The notes below the pieces were generated by a model that ran no database searches, was not told the DNA's origin, and was given only the letters and a program-made list of their open reading frames with translations. A stretch of DNA of 64,000 nt, taken from positions 21,343,001-21,407,000 of the forward strand of contig NC_088339.1 of assembly GCF_036884655.1 (NCBI RefSeq), read 5' to 3'. Positions 1-11,371 of this stretch are shown piece by piece. How positions within the stretch are numbered: the stretch's first letter is position 1; every line of letters begins with the position of its first letter. The translations under genes and the position numbers were made by a program. Origin of the DNA: Musa acuminata AAA Group (taxonomy: Eukaryota; Streptophyta; Magnoliopsida; Zingiberales; Musaceae).

Positions 1-2
1 GC

Positions 3-293
3 TGGAACGGACCGGATGAGCCAAACAAGCGAGACGAGGCTCATCATGTATCAGGTGATTCAGTCGATCTCAAGGAGGCGGAGATGCATCTCTTGGACGC
101 GCCTGTGCAGGAGAGCAGCTGCCTGCTGATATCGAAGAAGGAAGGCCGAGAAGGAAGCCCGGATGGTTGGTCCTCTAGATTACGTCTGCGGCTTTTTGGG
201 AAAGATGACAAGCGGCTAGCATTTCGAAGCCTCTCCGACGTGGAGAAGGAGCCGAAGAAGAAGTTCGAGCGGCAGTCTTCGCTAGGGTTTTGA
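3..293 (+). CDS. C-terminal part of an unidentified protein (5' end outside the window)
   Basis: A frame is open from the first bases of the window to a TGA at 291-293, giving about 96 residues with no start needed inside the window. The composition is protein-like rather than random: an acidic first half, then an Arg/Lys/Ser-rich tail that includes RLRLRLFGKDDKRLAF and ends near QSSLGF. I do not recognise a domain or family. The position is consistent with the last exon of a plus-strand gene whose body lies upstream. It points toward the minus-strand transporter gene, so the two 3' ends converge about 750 bp apart. An opposite-strand frame across the same bases (44-343) is judged a shadow. 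Whether this is a true terminal exon cannot be settled without the upstream sequence. Confidence 0.45.
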   Translation, partial: WNGPDEPNKRDEAHHVSGDSVDLKEAEMHLLDAPVQESSCLLISKKEGREGSPDGWSSRLRLRLFGKDDKRLAFRSLSDVEKEPKKKFERQSSLGF

Positions 294-1043
294 TCGGCCA
301 CCACCGATCCATACTCACGATATGTTTCTGTAACAAAGAACATATTGTGGCGCCGTCATGCTTTTCCACATTCAATTTTTATTATCGACTCCAACACTTG
401 CTTTCTTTAACGTTCATTATCAAATTTTGTTGCGACATGAGGATTCTGTGCTGCTTGTAATTTTTCTTGCATTCGTTTCGATCTCATTTGCCATCTTGCT
501 TCGTCATTGTTCCTTGATGATGAAAGAAATATACGGAGGGAGAAGAAGTATTTTTTACTAAATTATTAAATGAATATTTATTTGCTCTCAAACTCTGCAA
601 GATTTGGAGATCTAATTGATGTTTTAATGCAGTTTCAAGTAAACACTACTTTGTTCCTTAATTAGGTTTATTTTGCAGCCACTTTTATGTCGGATAAAAG
701 TAAACAGAGAAATCAACAAGCAGCTGTTGGTCAGTGATGAAGAACTACTCGAGAACTATGTTCTTCTTAGAATCGTTCATGGTGTTACATGTTCCTACAT
801 TTGACAGATACTGGAAAGCATATGGACACAAGAAATTATATGTAAGCCATCTTCTATCTTTATCAGGACAACATCAAAATATCGCAACTGATAGCATCTC
901 AATTTCAAAACTTTAATATGAAGCTGGAGTGTGTATGTGTATGCGTCTACAAACATATATGCTTTATTCTGCTACTGCTGCTGCTGCAACTACTGCTGAA
1001 AGGAAGTAATAGAACAAGCGGAGTCATCTGCAGGGAGCTTTTG
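294..1043. other. Convergent intergenic region
   Basis: AT-rich DNA between the 3' ends of the partial plus-strand gene and the minus-strand transporter. It presumably holds both 3' untranslated regions. I see no further gene, RNA gene or repeat apart from a short TGC/CTG-rich stretch near 970-1000. Confidence 0.5.
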
Positions 1044-1748
1044 CTAATTTATGACACCAACCCTCATGAGGCCCAGATAAGCAGCAAGCCTATACAAGAC
1101 GAGCATCAGCAGCAAGGCAAACACTGCCAAAGCTTTGTGGTCGAAACCAACTAGCTTGATGGAGGGGAAATCTGCAATCTGGCATCTCATACTGGGAGTG
1201 CACTGGTACGTGTCATTGGGAGAGTACTGTGAAGCTATCTGGAGCTTGAAGGTGTAGTAGCTGAGGGAGATGTACTTGATCCACTCAATAAAAGGTGGGA
1301 TGTTCTGGACGTAGAATCCGCCGGCGAGCATGAAGGATAACATGAGAATGGAGCCGAGCGTGGTGGCAGTCTTGAGGTCCATGACGAGCGCCCCCAGTGC
1401 AAGTCCCATGCCCTGCGCCACCAGCACGCACAGGAGCAAGACGGCAAGGTTCATGAAGAAGTTTACAGCAACAGGTTTTAGGCCACCCATCCAGTACGTG
1501 ATGGTGACGAAGATGATAGGAAGGATGAGTTCCATGGGCAGGTCGCCCACCAATCTAGCGGCGAAGTACGATGACAGCCTATACATTCCGGAGGATCTCT
1601 CCTTTGTCAGCATCGTGCGCTCTTGCGGGAAGGTAAATATGGCTTCGAACACTGGGTAGAATGACCAGAATGAAGCGACGAAGAAAAGAAGGCCGACCTG
1701 CATGAATTAAAGATCATGGAAACTACTAAATGGAGATTGGAGACGTAT

Positions 1749-1789
<41 letters not shown>

Positions 1790-3629
1790 CTGATCCTGGA
1801 CGTAGCCGCCTGAGTGAAGCCACAGGAACCCTGCAAGAAGAGCTACTACGAGCACTTGCGAGATCTTTAGCCCGGAGAAGGACTCATGCTTTCTTTCCTT
1901 GAGATCCCTCTGCAGCAGCACAGTGAACTGTTCCCACCAACTGGTGCACCACTGAGTTTCAATATTGTCGGGCTCACACTCCTTGAATTGTTTGCTCAAA
2001 GCTAAAACCTCCTCTGACACCTTATCATGTAAATGTAATCTATAAGCAGACACTAGAGCTTCTTTGGTGGATGCTCTATCTTCTGATGTTTCATCCGAAG
2101 ATACACCTGCACTTTCACAACCAGCCCACCCTCAACTAGTGTCAAACAGAGATCTATCAGATATAAACACCTCATCATGCTTTTAAGCTTTTCCAAGAAT
2201 GAGAATTATAGTCCATTGTTAGAAATATTCTTTGCACTGCAAAAGAAAGATTTGCAACCATTACACCACATCTTATATTGCCTTGGCATCTAAGATAGAT
2301 AGATGTCTTGCGAGCCATTAATCTAAAGCTAAAACATGAGATGCTCTATTGTCCTTCAGGAGAAAATCTTCGGTGCCAGAATCAAGGATAGGAATAAAGA
2401 ACAATTTATGTACAGGAAAGCAAAACAGAGAGCACAGAAGCATAAGATGTAAAATCTCTCTGAGGTCATTTGAGCTTGGAAATGATAGATACAGTTGCTA
2501 TCAGAAATCTAGCATATAGAATTAGCTTCCTGTTCTTCATGTGGTGGGCTTGAATATTCTCAAGCATCAGATCCAAATCTCAAGTAGTTGGTCATGTCGC
2601 ATTCTCAACCATCGCAGTGTAATCCAGACACCATGTTTAGGAATCAAGTAGAGAGAATACCAAGCGTAAAGGGCGCGTACCGTTGGCGAGGTCGAGCAGG
2701 AAGTCAGCAGGATTCATGGGCACAGTCGGAGCGTAGCCGACGCTGGCGAAGTAGTCCATGGCATCGGAGCCTTTGCCGAAGTAAATTGAGTTACCATCCG
2801 ATAGGAGCAGGACCTTGTGGAACATATAGAAAAGACGACTCGAGGGCTGGTGGATGGTCATGATCACCGTCTTGCCTCCCTTGGTGAGATCCCACAGGGT
2901 GGACACAATTCGTCCGGCGATGGTGGAGTCGAGTCCGGAGGTTGGTTCGTCGAGGAAAAGCAGGCTCGGGTCGATGAGCAACTCCTGGCCGATGCTGACT
3001 CGCTTGCGCTCCCCGCCGGACACCCCGCGCACGAGAGGGCCGCCAATGATGCTGCTGCGGCACGCGGTGAGGCCGAGCTGCGCCATGACGGCTTCCGCCT
3101 GCGCGGCCTTCTCCTGCCGAGAGAGGGTGCTGGGAAGGCGGAGGAGCGCGGTGTAGACGAGGGTCTCCGTGACGGTGAGGTGCGGGTAGAGGACGTCGTC
3201 CTGCGTGACGAAGCCCGTTCTGCGCTTGAGCGAGTTGGTGAAGGGCTTTCCGTTGTAGGTGATGCTACCTGTGAGGAGGCGGGTGCGGCCAATGCGGCCG
3301 CCGAGCACGGTCAGCAAGGTCGTCTTCCCACTTCCCGAGGGGCCGAGCATGGCCAGCATCTCCCCCGGCGACACTGCACCCGAGACTCCCTTCAGGATCA
3401 CCCTCTCGCCCTCCTTTGCTTTCCCCTTCCCCTTGGTCTTGATCTTGTACACCACATCTTCGAACTGCGTCCGACGCGACAAAGATTGGTTCGACATATC
3501 AAAGGGATGACAGATCGCGGCAAAGATGTTGTGTACCTTGAGAGTAACAGGACGTCGGACTGTGCCAAGGGTTGAACCACGGCCATCGCCGGTTCCATGG
3601 TTTGGTTGCGCTTCCATCTCCGTCTCCAT
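1044..3629 (-). CDS. ABCG half-size transporter (WBC type, ABCG14/ABCG21 clade)
   Basis: The coding model is complement of 2681-3629, 1790-2106 and 1044-1697, with GT-AG junctions and phases that join without a stop (about 639 residues). Exon 1 holds the nucleotide-binding domain: Walker [10 protein letters not shown] near residues 96-104, signature VSGGERKR near 203-210, Walker [13 protein letters not shown] near 223-234 and the H-loop TIHQPSSR near 258. Exons 2 and 3 encode the ABC2-type membrane domain, with [16 protein letters not shown] before the first helix and the hallmark [17 protein letters not shown]. The order NBD then TMD, and the length, fit a half transporter that works as a dimer in the plasma membrane. 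Sequence memory places it with plant ABCG14 (root-to-shoot cytokinin transport) and ABCG21, but the substrate here is an inference. An additional 72-nt in-frame intron may lie in exon 1 (see separate entry), giving about 615 residues. The start is the ATG at 3627-3629. Confidence 0.9.
1750..1788. repeat. (GA/CT)n microsatellite in ABCG intron 2
   Basis: About 19 uninterrupted AG dinucleotides sit immediately next to the splice donor of the 92-bp second intron (1698-1789). On the coding strand the donor reads CAG|GTTCTCTCTCTC. Length changes here could affect splicing efficiency. Confidence 0.95.
3465..3536 (-). other. Probable 72-nt in-frame intron (exitron-like) in the ABCG gene
   Basis: On the minus strand this segment starts GTACAC, ends GACGCAG, is 72 nt long and has no in-frame stop. 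Removing it joins ...RRPVTLK directly to FEDVVYKIK, which is how the family normally reads at this point. Retaining it inserts 24 residues (beginning [12 protein letters not shown]) that have no family counterpart I know of. It is therefore probably spliced in most transcripts. Confidence 0.65.
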
Positions 3630-6600
3630 CCTCCTACCTTAAAGATCTTCACGCATGCGCGAGTATGGACTTAAAATCCTTCCCCTGATCCAATCTACAC
3701 CAGAGACATCCTTTCCTCAATGGAGAAGGGATCGATGAAGCAGGAAGGAATTACAGGAGACGAGGGGACGGACGCCACCACACGCCTCCACAATAAAAGA
3801 GCGGTACATTCCACCCTTCCTCAACAGCGAAGGAGCCAATAAAGGCTAGGTTGTGATCGCGTCTGTCACCCTTTTTGCCTCCACATTTAATGCTGATCTG
3901 GTGCTGGAATGATATGTGGCAGTGGCTCAAACCATCCCTCTCTGCCGGTGGAGGAATCAATCGAGGATTGAATCGGCTCTTCCTACGCCCCTTTTGAATC
4001 GGAGTTCGATACGTTCTTGCTACCTGATCCCGACTCGGAACGGACTCGGAGTCGCCCCTGCGAACAACTCGGATTCCAAATATAGGGTTCGTTTGCAGGA
4101 TTCGGAAGAAACTCTTGTCGTCATTCAATGCGTCAAACATACACGATGTGATTGATCCTCGAGATTGCATTATCTCAACAACAAAAATTAAGTATTCTTC
4201 TGATAAGAAACCAAAGAATAGTGTTAAATGCGATCATTTAGTTTTATATTGATTTAGGAGTATTGGAATCAAGGGTTTATAAATCCGTCAGATCTCTCTT
4301 ACTCTCGGAGGCACCTTTTAGAATTCACATGCTCCGAAAGGATAAAATCGTGTAGGTATGCCTAGAAGAAGGGCCTAGAAGAAGGGTCCGATGCCTACAC
4401 CTCGGTCGAGTAAACTAGTCGTGCACCTCGGTTATGAGCCTTTGATTCTCACACTCCCTCTTTCTTACCCTTCGAGACTTTTTAGAACTCACGTGCTCTG
4501 AAAGAATCGATCAAATGATCCCTTATCAAATGATACAATCTGAGACAGGATTTAAACCATAAGTTACGGTCTGTAATTGAAGTATAAAGTGATGCAATCT
4601 CGGTTACTTACTTAGGTCGAGTATAGTAAACGCTCTAAAATACATTTGGTTGTGTGCCACCAATTAGGAGCGATAATCTTTTAAATTGGGTAATTAATCA
4701 CGTTTATTTGACACAATAATATAGACCCGTTTGTGTTCTTCATTTGAACTTACATTATACATTTAAGTCTATTTCATATCTCAAGACTTCGTGAGAGGGG
4801 ATTTTGAATCTAATATTCATTGCATCATTTCCTAACGAGTTAAGGATTATTAGAAATTAAACCCAAAATCGTGATGACAAGCAAATCATGAATCCGAATA
4901 AAATATTTATGCAATACCCCTCTTTATTTGAGTTTGTATCTCGTTCATACGGTAAAATTATTCTAAACCAACTTACACATGAGAGCATGTTAAAATTTAT
5001 AAATATATTAGGACATTTCATGACAACTTAAGTTTTTATGATTTGTATTAACAAAATCAAATTATTTATCAAATGAACGAATATTTAGATAGAATTTTTA
5101 AAGATTATGTAATTCATATTACAATCCCTAAATTTTTTTTTTTTTGCTTTTCATAGACTTGCGATAAAAATGTCGCATTAGGTTTACTCAACTGTATAAA
5201 TCATTATCAAACCATCCATTTCAACTAAAATTTGGTGTGAATTCTACTCATGTAATTAAATCTCCCAATTTAAGGATAATTTTTTTTCTTGCTAATAAAA
5301 TTTAGGAAATAAATATTCAACATTCCAAATTGAGTAATATTAATTTTATCAATAAATTAAATGAATATATAAATATAAAAAATTACCTTAGGTGTAGGAC
5401 TCATAAGGGATTCCTCTCCTTTGTTCTTCACCAGCTCAAGTGGGAGGAACGACGAGTTATGATGAGAGATTTTTTTTTCCTTTCTTGAAAGATAAATATT
5501 TTCTTCTATTCTTTCAAGTGTCTATAATTTTATTTTTAGATTGAAACATGTTATAATTATTCATGAGTTTCTAAGATTTTTTTCTATTCTTTCAAGTATT
5601 TAAAATTTTATTTTTGTTTTAATATATATTGTAATTATTCTTGTTATATGTAGTTTCTAAAATTTGTATCCTACATGTGTAATTCTAGTTATAATACTTG
5701 ATTTCTATTAAAATATATAATAGTTTATTAAAAAATTATTTCTCCTCTTATGTATTTTTTTCTTTTAATCTATTTATTATGTTTTAATGACTCTCTATTA
5801 ATGATTAGATATTTTGATTATAATTCCATACTATAATTCAGAATTGAGGAAATTGAATAGAATTTCAATTGAAATTAATTAATAGGTCAGCCAGACTCGT
5901 TGGCTAGGCCACAGCTTATAAACTATGCCTAGCCAGTATGTTAGGCTCTAACCCGAAAGCTAACTTGAGTCAAGCAGTCATGTGTAGTGCACATAATAAG
6001 TCCATGAGTCCCGGCCTAACATGGTGCATGCATGGTTATGTGTATGTGCAGTGCAATTCACTAGTATATGAATTGCCCAACTTAGCTCGATACTATGTAG
6101 TCTAGATTATTGTCCTTATTTTATTTGATTAGTTCTAGAATGATTAAATAAGGACTAGAAAGTTTTAATTAAATCGAGTTTAATTGAGCTGAATGAGCTC
6201 AAGTTCAAGTCAATTTAGTACTAAACGATATTATTTAATATTGATGATGTGTGAAAGATGAATTCAGATATTCTAATATATAATTTCATTCTAATATGAA
6301 ATGATTTTGTTTCCTTACCGAGGAATGGTCTGATAGTTTTCTTTAGGGATTAATGGGTCATTAGACATGTTGGTTGGACGATTCCTCCATCTGCTATTAG
6401 AAGGAATATATTTTCAGTTTAGTGGATGAGGGACACTACTCTAAATACTATTGGGAGTGCAATATGGTTTTGTTTTCATCCACGGAAAACATAAACTCAT
6501 CCCATAGAAAAAAGTCTCTCCATCCGCGAGATGTGCTCATTTATGCATTTGATATATGTTAGTAGGATGATTAGCTTTTGAATATATATTTATTTTTAAA

Positions 6601-6789
6601 ATAACTTATAAGGGTTCCTACTCAATGTTGTTAAATTTTTTTTATTTTATTTTTTGATTTGTAAAGTAGCTTTCAAACAACACCGATTGGATTTCAGTTG
6701 AGAGCATATCTTTATATATCGTTACATAGAGCCAATTGAATTTTATTTTTTACTTGGCATTACTATATTTTTTTACTACTTTTGACTTA

Positions 6790-6893
6790 TATTTTGATGA
6801 ATAAATAAATTATAATAAATATTTATAATATTATTAATAAAGTGATGTTTATTTATTTTACTCTTGATGTACCTATGAAAAGATATTATAATC
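6790..6893. repeat. Dispersed direct repeat, copy A
   Basis: The block containing ATAAATAAATTATAATAAAT and ending with a conserved GATGTACCTATGAAAA part is repeated about 870 bp downstream (7658-7750) with small indels. It may mark a degenerate element around the gag relic. Confidence 0.6.
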
Positions 6894-7445
6894 CTATAAA
6901 AAAAATCTAGGATGTAACCTCTTTGTATAGTTTTAGAGCATGATTCAAGGTATGTAGGTCGTATAATTAATTTTGATCGATAGTTGTCTTTTGACCTGTT
7001 ATAGAAGTAATAAAGCCAATTCAAGAGCAGTAATTCTACCACTCGAGTCTCATGATCGTAATGTTATTAGTCTACCCACATGTTCGAGCAAATCCTAGTT
7101 TGGAAGTTTTATGCATTATAGAGCAAATATAGTCCTCACATATACTTATCATTGATCATGTGATAGCTTCCTCGACATTATAGAATACACCTCATACCTC
7201 AGCACATGTCAACACTCTATATGATATATATGGAATCCTTAATAATATTAGAGGCTTCTTTGAGCTTAAGGAGGAGCGAGATAGAGCTCAGTAGAGTGAA
7301 AACAACACTTTAGATCATTTTAAGAAATTAATGAAGAAAACATTTGAAACTATTAAATATAGAGAAAATAAAAAAATGTCATTTCTCTTCTTTTATTTTG
7401 AAATGAAAGATAAATACTTGGTGGACCTAAAAAAGAAGGATATTA

Positions 7446-7560
7446 GAGGTAGAAGATTATATGGTAACTTGGGATCAATTTAAAAACATATTATATGAGT
7501 AATTTTTTCTTGATTTAATTCATTTTGAGAAGTAATAAGAGTTCCTTTGCATTCGAGTAA
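7446..7560 (+). pseudogene. Decayed Ty3/Gypsy-like gag fragment
   Basis: Read from 7446, the frame gives EVEDYMVTWDQFKNILYE, then a stop, then FFLDLIHFEK, further stops and EFLCIRV. This is the pattern of the Gypsy gag region typified by W..F...F...YFP......E..F..L, with at least three stop codons. The surrounding AT-rich DNA has no intact LTR that I can see. It is an old relic with no coding capacity. Confidence 0.4.
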
Positions 7561-7657
7561 TTATTATTTCACTAAGCTAGTTTTAGTTCTCTCCACATTT
7601 TACCTTCAATAAATATCAAAAAGCTTATCACTTTAAGAGAAGACTATTTTTAATATA

Positions 7658-7750
7658 TATTCTGATAAATAAATAAATTATAATAAATATTTATAAAATA
7701 ATATTTATTTATTTAACCATTAATGTACTTGTGAAAAAAATGTTATGATC
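7658..7750. repeat. Dispersed direct repeat, copy B
   Basis: Second copy of the repeat at 6790-6893, sharing the AATAAATTATAATAAATATT core and the AATGTACTTGTGAAAA part. It lies just downstream of the gag relic. Confidence 0.6.
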
Positions 7751-9131
7751 ATGTGAGAAATAATTCAATATATGATAACCCAAATCTTATCTAGTATCAT
7801 AGACAAATTATCTTGAATTCCAAGATGTTACCTAATGATGTTGAGAAAGCATTGTATAAAAGGTAAAAATGTTGAAGTCTATTAAAGCCTAAGTGTATGC
7901 TTGGAACAAAAGTCTTTAAATAATCATGAATAAAAGATACATGTGAATTGGATAGATAATTAAACTATGAAAGGAGATGAGGTGATGCTTATGCTACAAC
8001 TATGAGGAGAGTATACCATATCTTTATTTCTCATTTTTATTTAAATTATTTAAGTTATTTTGGTACTTATAAATGTGAATGGATATAAAATAGATATTTA
8101 AACTATATTTTGCATGAATCCCAAGATTTAGGTAGCTAATTGGATTTAGATTTACTATAGAATAATGCTAGATAAGTAAATTATTATATCAAAATTAGTT
8201 ATTCAAAATGGATGCTTACATGGAGTCAACTCAACTGAAGCCTTATTTCGTGCAAGTCTGTTATCAATATTAAGAACAATTGAAGCCATAATTAGGGTAT
8301 GACCGACAAAGTTCCTTTGATATATCAAGTGTGGCCAGACTGAAAGTACTATTTGACTAAAAAAAAATTATATAAGAATACACGAGTAGAGTTTTTATAG
8401 TATAGCTTTAGAACCGTAACACAAATAATTATATGCATTGAAATTAGAATGATTTCATATATCTTTCAATTTTGATGAAGTCATGCTGCAACAAATCTGT
8501 CGTACATACAATAGACATAACATGATGATAACGTTGACATGTTGATCATATAGGATCACATGATATCGAGTTGTTGATCAAATACCTTTGATCATATAGG
8601 ATCAAAGCGTCAATCATATCATTATTCTTTTATTAAAATAAAAAATATAAAAAAATAATTCTTACACTATAACTTTGAAAAAAAAAAGTTCATAATTTGA
8701 AAAGAAACTAGAAGAGAAAAATTGATGTGTAGGCTGAAATTATAAAAGGATCACACCACATGAAAATGGGAGAAGGGGGTAGTGCTCAAGCTATGCATGT
8801 AAAGTGAACCGACCATCTTGATTTAGTCCTACGTGCTAAGTGGGTTGAGGAGTCGATTAAGTTATAAGGATACGATGAATACAATAAATATTTTGAATAA
8901 GTAATTTTAATTTAATAAATTAATGGATGAATTGTATCCAACATTATAATATCAATTAATGTTGTCGTCTTCCACCAGCCCACCCAGGCCCAAGTTTTTC
9001 CTCTAGTCGCAGGCCTACGTCCCTTGTGATCCGCCACACCGTATACTGTGACATCATTGTCCAACTCTTTCGTTTCCTTCCCGTCTTCAACCGCCCTCGC
9101 TTTCCTCTTCCTCAATCTCCAGATCTGAAAA

Positions 9132-10271
9132 ATGGCGTCACACGAATCCACCAACGACGTCGACAGGAGAGAGGAGAAACGCGACTCCGACGGTGGATCC
9201 GTGGCGACCAACGTGGTGCCGCGGCCGATTCCGGGGGAGCGGCGCAAGGTGGCCCTGATCACCGGCATCACGGGGCAGGACGGATCGTACCTGACGGAGT
9301 TCCTGTTGGGGAACGGATACGAGGTGCACGGCCTCATCCGGCGCTCCTCCAATTTCAACACCGCCCGCCTCGACCACCTCTACGTCGACCCCCATAACGC
9401 TGCCAAGGCCCGCATGAAGCTCCACTACGCTGACCTCTCCGACGCCTCTTCCCTTCGCCGCTGGGTCGACGCCCTCCTTCCCGACGAGGTCTACAACCTC
9501 GCCGCCCAATCCCACGTCGCCGTCTCCTTCGAGATCCCGGACTACACCGCCGACGTCGTCGCCACCGGCGCTCTCCGCCTCCTCGAGGCCGTCCGCTGCG
9601 CCACCAAACCCGCCCGCTACTACCAGGCCGGCTCCTCCGAGATGTTCGGCTCCACGCCGCCGCCCCAGTCGGAGGCGTCCCCGTTCCATCCCCGCTCTCC
9701 ATACGCTGCCGCCAAGGTCGCCGCGCACTGGTACACCGTCAACTACCGTGAGGCCTACGGCCTGTTCGCCTGCAACGGCATCCTGTTCAACCACGAGAGC
9801 CCCCGCCGTGGCGAGAACTTCGTCACCCGCAAGATCACCCGCGCCGTCGGCCGCATCCGCCTCGGCCTTCAAACCAAGGTCTTCCTGGGCAACCTGTCCG
9901 CCGCCCGCGACTGGGGCTTCGCCGGGGACTACGTCGAGGCCATGTGGATGATGCTGCAGCAGGAGGAGCCCGGAGACTACGTGGTCGCCACCGAGGAGTC
10001 CCACACGGTGGAGGAGTTCCTCCAGGCCGCATTCAGCTACGTCGGACTAAACTGGAAGGACCATGTGGTCATCGACCCACGGTACTTCCGCCCCGCCGAG
10101 GTGGACAGCCTCAAGGGCGACTCCACCAAGGCGAGAAAGGCGCTCGGATGGAAGACTAAGGTGGGATTCCAGGATCTGGTGAAGATGATGGTAGATCATG
10201 ACATCGAGATCGCCAAGAGGGAGAAGGTGCTCGTGGATGCCGGATACATCGATGCCCAGCAGCAGCCATAG
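9132..10271 (+). CDS. GMD: GDP-mannose 4,6-dehydratase (copy 1)
   Basis: A single uninterrupted frame of 379 residues encodes a short-chain dehydrogenase/reductase that converts GDP-D-mannose to GDP-4-keto-6-deoxy-D-mannose. This is the first step to GDP-L-fucose for cell-wall polysaccharides and glycoproteins in the cytosol. Visible motifs are the NADP-binding GITGQDG at residues 45-51, [15 protein letters not shown] near 70-84, AGSSEMFG at 166-173 with the catalytic Ser/Thr region, and the catalytic YAAAK at 191-195. Then follow [18 protein letters not shown] and the [11 protein letters not shown] segment of the substrate-binding half. Length and intronless structure fit plant GMD (MUR1/GMD1 family). 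The first 35 or so residues are a variable leader. The start ATG at 9132 follows an upstream AT-rich leader. A second inverted copy lies at 47266-48453, and the two share a near-identical central block. Confidence 0.96.
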   Translation: MASHESTNDVDRREEKRDSDGGSVATNVVPRPIPGERRKVALITGITGQDGSYLTEFLLGNGYEVHGLIRRSSNFNTARLDHLYVDPHNAAKARMKLHYADLSDASSLRRWVDALLPDEVYNLAAQSHVAVSFEIPDYTADVVATGALRLLEAVRCATKPARYYQAGSSEMFGSTPPPQSEASPFHPRSPYAAAKVAAHWYTVNYREAYGLFACNGILFNHESPRRGENFVTRKITRAVGRIRLGLQTKVFLGNLSAARDWGFAGDYVEAMWMMLQQEEPGDYVVATEESHTVEEFLQAAFSYVGLNWKDHVVIDPRYFRPAEVDSLKGDSTKARKALGWKTKVGFQDLVKMMVDHDIEIAKREKVLVDAGYIDAQQQP

Positions 10272-10729
10272 AATAGAATTCTTCTTCTCTTCTTCTATCT
10301 TCACACGCTATTCATATACCCAAAATTTTCCCACTACATGTTATCTTCTTCTACTTTTCCTCCTCTGTTGGTAATATATTACTGATTAAGTAATGTGCTA
10401 CACTTTATTCTGCAACTTCGTTTATGTGCTACTCACTATGTGATTGTAGTATAATGTTATTATTAGTTTGCTTCATCTTATGTGTTATCACTCAGCCTGC
10501 TCAATCATTCTGGCTCTTATACAAACAAGAACCCAACTTTGTTGTTCTTCTTAACACAGATAAGAAGTTGATGTACTGTAATGTTTTTGAAAGGTTTCAT
10601 ATTGGATACAGTTTAATATAATACATATAAAACAAATTAAATTTGATGATTTCATTGGTAGGTGTGACATTATAAAAATTGTAATTTTAGGATTATAAGT
10701 GTGTGCACTAATGCATCAGTTTGGAGGCA
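10272..10729. other. GMD copy 1 downstream region
   Basis: AT-rich sequence presumably carrying the 3' untranslated region of GMD copy 1. It ends at the TTAGT target site of the Tat element. No gene seen. Confidence 0.5.
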
Positions 10730-10734
10730 TTAGT

Positions 10735-11342
10735 TGATAGGGGTAAAAACAGATTTGACGTAACATACAAGATTTGACGTAATACACTACGACGTCAGCT
10801 ACCCCTGGACGGCACACTGCCCCAGGGAGCGAGCATTAACACCAACATAATGTGCACCCATACTCATTGTACCCAGACGACCTCGTCTGACCCCGCACGA
10901 CCGGTCGAGGCAGGGGAAGGCGTCGATCGAAGCTCGCCATACCCTACGGCAGCTCGGCCTTCCACGCAACGCCCACGACGACGACAGACGCCATCAGAAA
11001 TACGGCCCTGCCCCGGCAGGATAGCACATCAGGTAATATCAAACTCACCTATAAATACCCGCTGGCTCCCAACGAATAAGGGGGACGACTTCATCCGAAA
11101 ACTCCTCTCCCAATCACTGACTTGATCGTCGGAGGGGTCGGGCCGAACCGCCGACCCGACCTTTGTGCAGGTACTCGACCGAAGCCGACCCTAACCGGCG
11201 CAGTGGACCTTTCCAATCAAATCCCCCGCAATCGGCTGCCACAAGATCTCGAGAGGAGCCACGCCTGGTCCCAGCCATTCGGACCCCTGAACCAGCTGCG
11301 TCGACCCCGAGGTCACGGCTAAAAAAGTTACTTACTGTAACA
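10735..11342 (+). repeat. 5' LTR of the Tat element
   Basis: 608 bp with TG...CA ends, matching the 3' LTR at 37399-38009. A promoter TATA box (TATAAATA) lies at 11050-11057, with the same motif at 37717-37724 in the partner. The leader after the LTR begins GATTGGCGCTAGAAGGAGGG, the probable tRNA primer-binding site (starting about 11344). Confidence 0.93.
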
Positions 11343-11371
11343 GATTGGCGCTAGAAGGAGGGCCCGTCCGA

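Larger units (their letters stand above)
3630..9131. other. Long AT-rich intergenic region
   Basis: About 5.5 kb without a convincing gene between the divergently transcribed ABCG and GMD copy 1 genes. The first few hundred bases (3630-4170) are less AT-rich and probably hold the ABCG promoter and leader. Beyond that I see low-complexity AT-rich sequence, a short diverged duplicate (about 4307-4345 and 4487-4520, both around TTTTAGAA-TCAC-TGCTC-GAAAG), the gag relic at 7446-7560 and the direct repeats listed separately. The 200-300 bp before 9132 are the likely GMD promoter, but I could not single out a TATA box with confidence. Confidence 0.5.

Noticed and set aside
9138..10004. Long open frame (288 residues) on the minus strand across GMD copy 1, and its counterpart at 47533-48168
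   Set aside because: It mirrors the GC-rich coding strand of GMD, is Gly/Val/Ala-biased and has no domain. A composition shadow.
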